In this document: piece by piece, positions 15,623 through 23,433 of the stretch
Position numbering within the stretch: position 1 is the stretch's first letter
Layout: each line of letters opens with the position of its first letter
Assembly (NCBI RefSeq): GCF_000158955.1
Contig: NZ_GG657757.1
Location: 8,119,507-8,176,356 of the forward strand
Direction: 5' to 3'
DNA length: 56,850 bases
Origin: Streptomyces viridochromogenes DSM 40736
Lineage (GTDB): Bacteria; Actinomycetota; Actinomycetes; Streptomycetales; Streptomycetaceae
Notes under the pieces: generated by a model
The model's database searches: none
What the model saw: only the letters and a program-made list of their open reading frames with translations
Told to the model about the DNA's origin: nothing
Program-made: the position numbers and the translations under genes

Positions 15623-16582
15623 GTGACTGAAGAAGGATCTGACCGCAGGACACGCGTCACCGTGCTGGTGGCCCTCGCAGCCAACCTGGTGATCGCGGTC
15701 GCCAAGGCCGTCGGCGGACTGCTCGCGGGTTCACCCGCGCTGCTGTCGGAGGCGGCCCATTCGGTGGCCGACAGCCTGAACGAGGTGTTTCTGCTGGCCG
15801 CCCTACGGCGCAGCCGGCGCCCCGCGGACCGGCGTCATCCCTTCGGCTACGGCAAGGAGCGCTTCTTCTGGTCGCTCCTCGCGGCCGTCGGGATCTTCGT
15901 CATGGGCGGCTGCTTCTCGTTCTTCCAGGGCTTCGAAGCCCTGGCCAGCGGAGCGGAGGAGGAGCTGAGCGGCTATGTGGCCGGCCTGATCGTGCTCGGC
16001 ATCGCCCTCCTCGCGGAGGGCGCGTCCTTGTTGCGCGCGCTGTACCAGGTGCGCCGGCAGGGCGGCACGGGTGCCGGAATGCGGGATCCGGCCCTGCGCA
16101 CGGTCGTCGCCGAGGACGGCACGGCGGTGCTCGGCGTCTCGCTGGCCATCGTGGGCATGGCGCTGCACATGGTCACCGGCCAGGTGGTGTGGGAGGCGGC
16201 GGCCTCCCTCGCGATCGGCGGGCTGCTGGTCTACGTCGCGTTCCGGCTGGGCCGTGACGCGCGGGACCAGCTGATCGGTGAGGCGGCCGACCCGGAGGCG
16301 AGCGGGCGGATCCGGTCGCTGCTGCGGGCACAGCCCGAGATCGACAGCGTGGAGGCGCTCTTCACGATGAAGACGGGGCTCGACTCGGCCCTTGTGGCCG
16401 CCCGTGTGGACCTGGTGCCCGGCCTGGACAGCGAGCGGGTCGAGGAGGTCGCCGTCCGCATCAAGAACTCCATCGCCCGTATGGTCCCCGAGGCGGACCA
16501 GATCTTCCTCGACGTCACCGACCGCCCCGCGCGCGAGGCAGCGGAAAGCCCCGCCGCGACGGGGGAGCGCGGCGGGGCCTGA
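15623..16582 (+). CDS. Cation diffusion facilitator (CDF) metal exporter
   Basis: 319 residues from GTG 15623. Transmembrane helix 2 carries the metal-site motif AAHSVADSLNE (HxxxD). Six helices and a cytoplasmic C-terminal domain (RIRSLLRAQPEIDSVEALFTMKTG) follow the CDF plan. In helix 5 the second metal-binding pair, usually HxxxD, reads EDGTA, a variant seen in some subfamilies. It would export Zn2+, Fe2+ or similar ions. The last codons are part of a perfect hairpin that extends to the stop. Confidence 0.87.
   Translation: MTEEGSDRRTRVTVLVALAANLVIAVAKAVGGLLAGSPALLSEAAHSVADSLNEVFLLAALRRSRRPADRRHPFGYGKERFFWSLLAAVGIFVMGGCFSFFQGFEALASGAEEELSGYVAGLIVLGIALLAEGASLLRALYQVRRQGGTGAGMRDPALRTVVAEDGTAVLGVSLAIVGMALHMVTGQVVWEAAASLAIGGLLVYVAFRLGRDARDQLIGEAADPEASGRIRSLLRAQPEIDSVEALFTMKTGLDSALVAARVDLVPGLDSERVEEVAVRIKNSIARMVPEADQIFLDVTDRPAREAAESPAATGERGGA
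16548..16578. terminator. Hairpin embedded in the 3' end of the CDF gene
   Basis: GCCCCGCCGCG pairs perfectly with CGCGGCGGGGC across a 9-nt loop, ending just before the TGA at 16580. The stem is fully inside the coding region, so termination would depend on the ribosome clearing it. No U-tract follows. Confidence 0.5.
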
Positions 16583-16651
16583 CCCTCGCGTGCCCCACCG
16601 CCGGCGGTTCATGCACCCTCGGCGAGAAAAAATTTCCGACCGGGCCCACCA

Positions 16652-16687
16652 CTGCCCGGGAGACCGGCGCACCGGCCTCCCGGGCAG
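16652..16687 (-). terminator. Rho-independent terminator of the F420-type nitroreductase gene
   Basis: An 11-bp perfect stem (CTGCCCGGGAG with its complement) and a 14-nt loop lie just beyond the stop of the minus-strand gene. On that strand a run of six Ts follows about 19 nt later (AAAAAA at 16627-16632 on the plus strand). Confidence 0.65.
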
Positions 16688-16703
16688 CCCTGGCCCGCCG
16701 GTG

Positions 16704-17153
16704 TCACCCGCCTTCGGCGGGCTCCAGAACGAACACCGGGATCTCCCGGTTCGTCTTCTTCTGGTAGTCGGCGTACGGCGGATACGCCGCGACGGCGCGT
16801 TCCCACCACTCCGACTTCTCCTGGCCCGTGATCTCACGGGCGGTCATGTCCTGCTTGACCGGGCCGTCCTGGAGCTCCACCTGCGGGTGGGCCTTGAGAT
16901 TGAAGTACCAGACGGGGTGCTGGGGCGCACCGCCGAGGGAGGCGACCGCGGCGTAGCGTCCTTCGTGTTCCACCCGCATCACCGGTGTCTTGCGCAGCTT
17001 GCCGCTCTTGGCACCCCGAGAGGTCAGCAGCACCACCGGCATCTTCGAGCCCTGGAGGGTCGTCCCCTCCGTACCACCGGAGCTCTCGTACAGCTCCACC
17101 TGCCTGCGCACCCACTGCGTCGGGCTGGGCTCGTACTCGCCCTCGAGAGGCAT
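16704..17153 (-). CDS. Deazaflavin (F420)-dependent nitroreductase family protein (DDN-like)
   Basis: 149 residues from ATG 17151-17153. The sequence has the DDN/AclJ pattern: GSKMPVVLLTSRGAKSGKLRKTPVMRVEHEGRY in segments at ~37-68, then ASLGGAPQHPVWYFNLKAHPQVELQDG, and EWWERAVAAYPPYADYQKKTNREIPVFVLEP at the end. These split-barrel proteins use reduced F420 to reduce quinones or nitroaromatics. It lies 83 bp downstream of a LysE-type exporter on the same strand. Confidence 0.88.
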   Translation of the reverse strand: MPLEGEYEPSPTQWVRRQVELYESSGGTEGTTLQGSKMPVVLLTSRGAKSGKLRKTPVMRVEHEGRYAAVASLGGAPQHPVWYFNLKAHPQVELQDGPVKQDMTAREITGQEKSEWWERAVAAYPPYADYQKKTNREIPVFVLEPAEGG

Positions 17154-17236
17154 GGCATCCGTCCCATCGTCGCGTCCAGAACTGACTGACACCCAGTTCA
17201 ACACCGGTACGCCCGGAAATCATCCGGCCGCGCACC

Positions 17237-17869
17237 TCACCCCGGCACCACCACCATCCGCACGGCAAGCGCCGTCATCACCCCACTCGCCACCAGCGCC
17301 GTCGCCAGCCGCCCCCCACGGCCGGTCAGCGCCCGGCCCAGCAGAGCACCGCTCCCGGCCAGCAGCACCTGCCAGCTCGCGGACGCGGCGAAGGCCGCCA
17401 CGACGAACACACCCTGTTCCAGGGCACCGGCCGGGCCCGCGGCCCGCGAGCCGAGCACCAGCGCGGCGAAGTAGATCACGGTGGTGGGGTTGAGCAGCGT
17501 GACGCCGAGCAGCCCGAGGTAGGCCCGGGCGGGACCCGGGGGAGCGGGGGCCCTGCGGGTGGCGAGCCGGTGGCCGCGGTACTCGCGCAGCGCGCCGGCC
17601 GCACCCCACGCCGCCAGCCCGAGCAGCACCAGCACACAGACCCAGCGCAACGGTCCGAGCACCGGCCGCAGCGCCCCGGCCAGGGCCGTCCCCCCGAGTG
17701 TGGCCGCGAGGGCGTACAGCCCGTCGGCGGTGGCGACGCCGAGCGCGGCACAGACACCGGTGCGCAGGGACGTACGGGCGGTGAGGGAGACGAGGTAGGT
17801 CCCGACCGCGCCGACCGGGACGGCGATGCCGTACCCGGCGAGCAGCCCCGCCACGAGCGCGGCCGTCAT
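17237..17869 (-). CDS. LysE-family exporter
   Basis: 210 residues from ATG 17867-17869, the typical LysE length. The N-terminal motif VAGLLAGYGIAVPVGAVGTYLVSL and the central LLNPTTVIYF (NPKT-like) are diagnostic for LysE/RhtB amino-acid exporters; about six transmembrane helices are predicted. No good ribosome-binding site precedes the ATG (GGAGGG is 17 nt away), so the start is uncertain. The substrate is not evident. Confidence 0.85.
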   Translation of the reverse strand: MTAALVAGLLAGYGIAVPVGAVGTYLVSLTARTSLRTGVCAALGVATADGLYALAATLGGTALAGALRPVLGPLRWVCVLVLLGLAAWGAAGALREYRGHRLATRRAPAPPGPARAYLGLLGVTLLNPTTVIYFAALVLGSRAAGPAGALEQGVFVVAAFAASASWQVLLAGSGALLGRALTGRGGRLATALVASGVMTALAVRMVVVPG

Positions 17870-18220
17870 ACGCGTGGCGGCGTCGGCCCTCCACGGCGGC
17901 CGGGCTGCTGCTGTCGGCGCGCGACGGGAGCGGCGGCGGACAGCGGCAGGAGAGCATCGAACGTAGGCATGGCTGGATCCTGGGGGCGCCCCGCCGCATC
18001 GGCAACCGGATTTCGCCCCCGCTCCGGCGCACCCGCCCCGAGCCGCCGCCCGCCCCTCCCGGGAAGTCGGCCGCTCACCCCTGCCGTTCGAACGGGAAGA
18101 CGGCGCTCCTCGGCCAACCTGCACGCCACCACCAATGTGGCCGAACTTCGCGTCGCCCCTTAGGTGCCTGGGGCATCTAATGAAGATCGGCACGACGCAC
18201 ACTTCGTCTGCGAGGTCTTC
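17870..18220. other. 351-bp non-coding region between LysE and the CYP105-like gene
   Basis: The region serves as the divergent promoter area. It contains an imperfect palindrome near the P450 start (18162-18178) and otherwise nothing I can assign. Open frames through it lack start signals and family resemblance. Confidence 0.4.
18162..18178. promoter_or_regulatory. Near-palindrome upstream of the CYP105-like operon
   Basis: AGGTGCC-TGG-GGCATCT is a 7+3+7 inverted repeat with one mismatch, about 42 bp before the P450 start codon, followed by CTAAT. It is a plausible operator. Confidence 0.4.
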
Positions 18221-19417
18221 ATGACGGACACGACCGCACCCGTGGCCTTCCCCCAGAGCCGGACCTGCCCCTACCACCCGCCCGCCGCCTACGAGCCGCT
18301 GCGCACCGAGCGCCCCCTGACGCGCATCTCCCTCTTCGACGGCCGCGAGGTCTGGCTGGTCAGCGGGCACGCCACGGCCCGCGCACTACTCGCCGACCCG
18401 CGCCTGTCCTCCAACCGCGACCGGCCGGGCTTCCCTTCCCCCACCGCCAGATTCGCCGGGGTCCGCAACCGCAGGACGGCCCTGCTGGGTGTCGACGACC
18501 CCGAGCACCGCGTCCAGCGGCGGATGGTCGTCGGGGACTTCACCCTCAAGCGCGCCGCCGAACTCCGTCCCCGCATCCAGCAGATCGTGGACGAACGGCT
18601 CGACGCGATGATCGCCCAGGGCCCGCCCGCCGACCTGGTGAGCGCCTTCGCACTGCCCGTGCCGTCCATGGTGATCTGCGCCCTGCTCGGCGTCCCGTAC
18701 AGCGACCACGACTTCTTCGAGGCCCAGTCGCGACGGCTGCTGCGCGGCCCGGAGACCGCCGACGTGCTGGACGCCCGGGACCGGCTGGAGGAGTACTTCG
18801 GCGAACTGATCGACCGCAAGCGCGAGGAGCCCGGCACCGGCCTGCTGGACGACCTGGTCCAGCGGCAGCTGAGCGACGGGGCACTGGACCGCGAGGGCCT
18901 GATCGCCATGGCGCTCATCCTGCTGGTCGCGGGCCACGAGACGACCGCCAACATGATCTCGCTCGGCACGTTCACCCTGCTCCAGCACCCCGATCGGCTC
19001 GCCGAGCTGCGCGCCGACCCGGGACTGGTGCCGGCCGCGGTCGAGGAACTGATGCGGATGCTGTCGATCGCGGACGGCCTGCTCCGCCTCGCCCTCGAGG
19101 ACATCGACGTGGCCGGGACGACGATCCGCAAGGGCGACGGCGTGGTGTTCGCGACGTCCGTCATCAACCGCGACGAGACGGTCTACCCCGATCCGGACAC
19201 GCTCGACTTCAACCGCTCCGCCCGGCACCACGTCGCGTTCGGCTTCGGCATCCACCAGTGCCTCGGGCAGAACCTGGCCCGCGCCGAGATGGAGATCGCC
19301 CTGCACACCCTCTTCGACCGGCTCCCCACCCTGCGCCTGGCCGCCCCGGCCGAGGAGATTCCCTTCAAGCCGGGCGACACGATCCAGGGGATGCTGGAAC
19401 TCCCCGTGACTTGGTAA
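18221..19417 (+). CDS. Cytochrome P450, CYP105-like
   Basis: 398 residues from ATG 18221 with GAGG upstream. All P450 signatures are intact: I-helix AGHETT (237-242), ExxR as E276-L-M-R279, and the heme loop FGFGIHQCLGQNLAR (Cys347). The N-terminal TCPYHPPAAYEPLR and overall spacing resemble CYP105 enzymes, which are broad-specificity hydroxylases. A ferredoxin gene 13 bp downstream supplies electrons, as is usual for CYP105 operons. Confidence 0.92.
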   Translation: MTDTTAPVAFPQSRTCPYHPPAAYEPLRTERPLTRISLFDGREVWLVSGHATARALLADPRLSSNRDRPGFPSPTARFAGVRNRRTALLGVDDPEHRVQRRMVVGDFTLKRAAELRPRIQQIVDERLDAMIAQGPPADLVSAFALPVPSMVICALLGVPYSDHDFFEAQSRRLLRGPETADVLDARDRLEEYFGELIDRKREEPGTGLLDDLVQRQLSDGALDREGLIAMALILLVAGHETTANMISLGTFTLLQHPDRLAELRADPGLVPAAVEELMRMLSIADGLLRLALEDIDVAGTTIRKGDGVVFATSVINRDETVYPDPDTLDFNRSARHHVAFGFGIHQCLGQNLARAEMEIALHTLFDRLPTLRLAAPAEEIPFKPGDTIQGMLELPVTW

Positions 19418-19430
19418 GAGGCTTCCTCCC

Positions 19431-19631
19431 ATGGACATCGACATCGACAAGGACGTCTGCATCGGCGCGGGTCAGTGCGCCCTGACCGCGCCGGACGTGT
19501 TCACCCAGGACGACGACGGCATCAGCGCCCTGCTGCCGGGCCGGGAGGACGGCGGCGGCAGCCCGCTGGTGCGGGAGGCGGCCCGGGCCTGCCCGGTGAG
19601 CGCCATCACCGTGTCGGAGACCGTGAGCTGA
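19431..19631 (+). CDS. [3Fe-4S] ferredoxin
   Basis: 66 residues. The cluster ligands are Cys10 and Cys16 (CIGAGQC) and Cys54 (ACPVSAI); the residue that would supply a fourth ligand is alanine, giving a 3Fe-4S cluster as in P450-partner ferredoxins of Streptomyces. It lies directly behind the CYP105-like P450 and is its probable electron donor. Confidence 0.93.
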   Translation: MDIDIDKDVCIGAGQCALTAPDVFTQDDDGISALLPGREDGGGSPLVREAARACPVSAITVSETVS

Positions 19632-19666
19632 CGCGACTTCACGTCCGGCGGGCCCAGAGGAGTCGC

Positions 19667-19672
19667 TAGGGT
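19667..19672 (+). promoter_or_regulatory. -10-like element before the flavoprotein gene (possible leaderless start)
   Basis: TAGGGT ends seven nucleotides before the ATG at 19680, and no convincing ribosome-binding site is present. No good -35 was found, so this is tentative. Confidence 0.35.
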
Positions 19673-19679
19673 TTCCGGG

Positions 19680-20216
19680 ATGACCGAACAGGCCGCCCGG
19701 AAACCCTTCCTCTACGTCGTCGTCTGTGCCGCCGGCATCGCCGCTGACGTCAGCAAACTGATCACCGCCGCGCAGGAGCGGGACTGGGAGACCGGGGTCA
19801 TCGCGACGCCCGTCGCCATGAACGGTTTCTTCGACACCGCGGCGGTCGAAGCCCTGACGGGCCGTCCGATCCGGTCCGCCTGGCGTACCCCGGCCGAGCC
19901 GCGGCCTTTCCCGGCGCCCGACGCCGTGGTCGTCGCGCCCGCCACCTTCAACACCGTCAACAAGTGGGCGGCGGGCATCGCCGACACCCTCGCCCTGGGC
20001 ACCCTCTGCGAGGCCGCGGGCCTCGGAGTGCCGATCGCCGTCCTGCCCTGCGTGGCCGACGCGCTGGCCGCCCACCCCGCCTACCGGGACAGCCTCGAAC
20101 GGCTGCGGGACATGGGCGTGCGGTTCGGTGAGCCGTACACCGGAGAGCCGGGAGACGACGGCGCACGCCCGGAGTTCGGCTGGGAACGGGCACTGGACCT
20201 GCTCGAACGCGGCTGA
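19680..20216 (+). CDS. Flavoprotein of the HFCD (PPC decarboxylase/Dfp-like) fold
   Basis: 178 residues. The N-terminal FLYVVVCAAGIAADVSKLI and the motif PDAVVVAPATFNTVNKWAAGIADTLAL (about residues 80-106) are typical of homo-oligomeric FMN-binding cysteine decarboxylases. The region contains the PxxFNTxxKxxxG pattern used to bind FMN. It could decarboxylate a cysteinyl peptide or simply bind flavin. No RiPP precursor lies nearby, and the gene may have its own promoter after the P450/ferredoxin pair. Confidence 0.82.
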   Translation: MTEQAARKPFLYVVVCAAGIAADVSKLITAAQERDWETGVIATPVAMNGFFDTAAVEALTGRPIRSAWRTPAEPRPFPAPDAVVVAPATFNTVNKWAAGIADTLALGTLCEAAGLGVPIAVLPCVADALAAHPAYRDSLERLRDMGVRFGEPYTGEPGDDGARPEFGWERALDLLERG

Positions 20217-20302
20217 CGCCCGGCCGGGCCGGGCCTGCCTTCGAGCGCACACGAGCACGTACGCTCCCACTGGAAACCCTCCCGAAGGCAGGAGCAGCAA
20301 CG

Positions 20303-21271
20303 ATGCAGTACGTGAAGCTCGGTTCGACGGGCCTGGACGTCTCGCGGATCTGTCTGGGGTGCATGACCTACGGCCTGCCGGACCGGGGCCGGCACGAGTG
20401 GACCCTCACCGAGGAGGCCTCGCGTCCGCTGATCCGCCAGGCGGTCGAGGCGGGCATCAACTTCTTCGACACGGCGAACGTCTACTCCGACGGCACCAGC
20501 GAGGAGATCGTCGGCCGGGCCCTGCGCGACTTCGCCCGCCGCGACGACATCGTGCTCGCGACGAAGGTGCACGGCCGGATGCGTCCCGGACCGAACGGCG
20601 GCGGACTGTCCCGCAAGGCGATCCTCACCGAGCTCGACCAGAGCCTGACCCGCCTCGGCACCGACTACGTCGACCTCTACCAGATCCACCGCTTCGACCC
20701 GCACACCCCGGTCGAGGAGACGATGGAGGCCCTGCACGACGTCGTCAAGGCGGGCAAGGTCCGCTACATCGGGGCCAGTTCCATGTACGCCTGGCAGTTC
20801 TCCAAGGCCCAGTACACCGCCCGCCTGAACGGCTGGACCCGCTTCGTCTCCATGCAGAACCACTACAACCTCATCTACCGCGAGGAGGAGCGCGAGATGC
20901 TCCCCCTCTGCGCGGACCAGGGCGTCGGCGTGCTGCCCTGGAGCCCGCTCGCACGCGGCCGCCTCACCCGCGACTGGGACACCACGACCGAGCGCAGCGC
21001 CACCGACACCTTCGGCAGCAACCTGTACCAGGAGGGCGACCGCACCATCGTCGAGGCGGTCACCCGCATCGCCACCGACCGTGCCGTCCCCCGCGCCCAG
21101 GTGGCCCTGGCCTGGCTGCTCCACCAGTCCACGGTGACAGCCCCGGTCATCGGAGCCTCCAAGCCCCGGCATCTGGAGGACGCGGTGGCAGCCGTGGAAC
21201 TCCGGCTCAGCGACAAGGAGCTGGAGGAACTGGAGAGCCCTTACACGGCACACTCTGTCGCGGGTCACTGA
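20303..21271 (+). CDS. Aldo/keto reductase
   Basis: 322 residues. The catalytic tetrad is complete: Asp56 and Tyr61 (FFDTANVYS), Lys88 (LATKVHG) and His129 (LYQIHRFD). Length and the C-terminal segment (APVIGASKPRHLEDA) fit the Tas/YghZ-like AKR family, which reduces carbonyl compounds with NADPH. AGGAG lies upstream of the ATG. It is convergent with the PhyH gene. Confidence 0.92.
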   Translation: MQYVKLGSTGLDVSRICLGCMTYGLPDRGRHEWTLTEEASRPLIRQAVEAGINFFDTANVYSDGTSEEIVGRALRDFARRDDIVLATKVHGRMRPGPNGGGLSRKAILTELDQSLTRLGTDYVDLYQIHRFDPHTPVEETMEALHDVVKAGKVRYIGASSMYAWQFSKAQYTARLNGWTRFVSMQNHYNLIYREEEREMLPLCADQGVGVLPWSPLARGRLTRDWDTTTERSATDTFGSNLYQEGDRTIVEAVTRIATDRAVPRAQVALAWLLHQSTVTAPVIGASKPRHLEDAVAAVELRLSDKELEELESPYTAHSVAGH

Positions 21272-21322
21272 ACGCCTTCAGGGGGCGCGGGGATCAGCCA
21301 CGACGCGCCCGCGGACAACAGA

Positions 21323-22162
21323 TCAATGGGGCCCCTGCGGCGCGAACTCCGTCCCGCAGGGCCCCGCCCCCTCACTCTCCGGCAGGGCCACCCGCACCCC
21401 GTTCATCGTCAACGTCCGGTAGAACCGCCCGATCCGCTCGGCCGACCGCCCCACGTAGTGCCCGATGAACGACCGCCGGAACCGGTCGCCGGAACGGTTC
21501 GGCTGCGACCCGTGCACCAGGCTGCCGTTGAAGAACAGGACGTCCCCCGGCTCCATGTCCACCGGCACCGGGGCCAGACCCGGCGGCGGCGGAACGTACT
21601 CCCGGGCGAAGGACACCCCCGCGTCCGCCTCCTCCGGACAGAACACGTCCATCCGGTGCGTGCCCGGCACGACCTCCAGCCCGCCGTTCTCCCGGTCGAT
21701 CACGTCGCAGGCCAGCCACGCGGCCACGCAGGTGCCCGGCTCCACCCGCAGATAGAAGTTGTCCTGGTGCAACGCCTGGCCCCGGGCCCCCGGCGGCTTG
21801 AAGTAGAACATGCTCTGCGCGGCCAGGGCCTCCTCCCCGAGGAGCGCCTCCACAACCGCGCGCAGCCGGGCGTCCAGCAGGACGTCGCGGGCGAGAGCGT
21901 TGATCTCGTGCGGATGCATCACCCGCGGCCACACGTGCAGCGGGTCGGCGTCCGGGCCGGACGCGCGGGGCTCGAAGTGTCCCGGGACCCGGCCGCCCGC
22001 GCGCAGCGCCGCGAACTCGCCGCACAGCCGCTCGGCCTCGTCGGTCCCGAAGAGCCCGCGGACGACCGTGAAACCGTCCTCCTCGAACCCCTCCCGGTAC
22101 CGGCGGAGCACCGCGGGGTCCAGGATGGGAGCGCCGGCGGCGCCATTGCCCGTGACTGTCAT
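21323..22162 (-). CDS. Phytanoyl-CoA dioxygenase (PhyH) family Fe(II)/2-oxoglutarate oxygenase
   Basis: 279 residues with GAGGAG upstream of the ATG. The metal triad is visible as H132-x-D134 (LHQDNFYL) and distal H217 (LVHGSQPNRS); Arg230 is a candidate 2-oxoglutarate ligand. The motif ENGGLEVVPGTHR is characteristic of PhyH proteins, several of which act in natural-product or compatible-solute hydroxylation. It is divergent from an AraC-family regulator across a ~70-bp gap, so that protein is a likely controller. Confidence 0.9.
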   Translation of the reverse strand: MTVTGNGAAGAPILDPAVLRRYREGFEEDGFTVVRGLFGTDEAERLCGEFAALRAGGRVPGHFEPRASGPDADPLHVWPRVMHPHEINALARDVLLDARLRAVVEALLGEEALAAQSMFYFKPPGARGQALHQDNFYLRVEPGTCVAAWLACDVIDRENGGLEVVPGTHRMDVFCPEEADAGVSFAREYVPPPPGLAPVPVDMEPGDVLFFNGSLVHGSQPNRSGDRFRRSFIGHYVGRSAERIGRFYRTLTMNGVRVALPESEGAGPCGTEFAPQGPH

Positions 22163-22234
22163 CAGCGCACTCCTCGGTCAGGTGTGTTGCCGGTACGACA
22201 CGCTAAAGCCGTGCAGTGGTCGAGGGGGATGCCC

Positions 22235-23236
22235 GTGCGTGCTGACGGATTGCCCGGCACTGCCGGGCCCGAGGACGCCGGGGCGCCCGCCCCGCCGCCC
22301 GGCCTGGTGGTGACCGGCCACTTCGACCAGCCTCCCGGCTATGCAGTGGGCCGGCCCCGCGGATCGGCGAGCTGGCTCTTCACCTGGACCGTGTCGGGCG
22401 GGGGACGGCTGTGGCAGGGCGGAGCGCAGACCTCGGCCGGCGCGGGCCATCTGGTGGTGCTCGCCCCGGGCACGTCGCACGGTTACTCGACCCGGCCCGG
22501 CGACCGGCACTGGCGGCTCTGGTGGGCGCACTGCCAGGCCCGCACGTCGTGGGCGGCGTGGCTGCGCCCGTACCACGCCGGCGACGGGATGTACGTGGTC
22601 ACGTCCGCCCCGGCCGAGGTGCACGGCCGCGTCGAGACGGCGTTCCGGCGGATGCACGCCGACGCCCGCTGGAGCGGGACCGGGGCGCCACCCGACGCGG
22701 GGTCCCCGGACGGGCAGATCGCCGTCGCGCACGGCAGCGCGGCCCGCGAACTGGCCCTGTGCGCACTGGAGGAGGTGGTCCTGCTCACCACCGCCGGTGC
22801 CCGCCCCGCCGCACCCCGTCCCGGCCTCGACCCACGGATCCGCCGGGCCCAGGAGCTGATCGACGCCGACCCGGGCGCCGCGCACACCGTCCGCTCGCTC
22901 GCCGAGGGCGTCGCCCTGTCGCCGTCCCGCTTCGCCCACCTGTTCAGCCGGCAACTCGGCCGGTCGCCCATGCGCGCCCTGCGCGAGGCACGGCTGCGCC
23001 ACGCGGCCCGGCTGCTGGAGGGCACCGACCTGGCCGTGGAACGCGTGGCCGCGGCCTCCGGGTTCGCCAGCCCGTTCCACTTCAACCGCGTCTTCCGCGA
23101 GCGCTACGGCACACCGCCCGGCGCGTACCGCGCCGCCGTGCAGGGCAATGGTTTCCAGATCGCGTCGAGAACGGGCGAAAACGTACCGCCAAAACCAATT
23201 GCACGGCACGGAAATCCCTTTCCGCTCACTGATTGA
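22235..23236 (+). CDS. AraC-family transcriptional regulator
   Basis: 333 residues if GTG 22235 is used, which puts GAGGGGG six nucleotides upstream; ATG 22229 is an alternative with no spacer. The N-terminal half is a cupin-like sensor (GAGHLVVLAPGTSHGYSTRPGDRHWRLWW), the C-terminal part two helix-turn-helix motifs (AHTVRSLAEGVALSPSRFAHLFSRQLG and the repeat ending PPGAYRA). The last ~30 residues are richer in A/T and unlike the family. The stop codon lies inside the palindrome that precedes the next gene. Confidence 0.87.
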   Translation: MRADGLPGTAGPEDAGAPAPPPGLVVTGHFDQPPGYAVGRPRGSASWLFTWTVSGGGRLWQGGAQTSAGAGHLVVLAPGTSHGYSTRPGDRHWRLWWAHCQARTSWAAWLRPYHAGDGMYVVTSAPAEVHGRVETAFRRMHADARWSGTGAPPDAGSPDGQIAVAHGSAARELALCALEEVVLLTTAGARPAAPRPGLDPRIRRAQELIDADPGAAHTVRSLAEGVALSPSRFAHLFSRQLGRSPMRALREARLRHAARLLEGTDLAVERVAAASGFASPFHFNRVFRERYGTPPGAYRAAVQGNGFQIASRTGENVPPKPIARHGNPFPLTD

Positions 23237-23247
23237 CATTTTGTCAA
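23233..23247. promoter_or_regulatory. Palindrome TTGACA-TTT-TGTCAA upstream of the first ECF/ricin protein
   Basis: A perfect 6+3+6 inverted repeat overlapping the stop of the AraC gene and 186 bp before the GTG of the downstream gene. A related TGAC-N5-GTCA element precedes the paralogous gene at 35887. It could be an operator or a -35 element. Confidence 0.5.
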
Positions 23248-23433
23248 AAGGCGTCGGCCGCGTACGTAAGGCACGAAACCGCAAGATCTCTTGTTCCCTG
23301 TCGCTGACCTGTGCAAAGGTGTGCCCTGTCGGCGTGCGGACGACACGCCTTTCTTTCGTGCGCGCGTGGCCGCTGTGCCGGCATACCCCTTGGTATGGAC
23401 TTTATTCCCCATGTCCTTGAGAGGAATGCAGCC

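Noticed and set aside
19680..20216. HFCD flavoprotein as a RiPP decarboxylase (lanthipeptide AviCys type)
   Set aside because: No precursor peptide or lanthionine enzymes lie next to it, and the GG peptide at 51438 is 31 kb away and lacks the C-terminal cysteine required.
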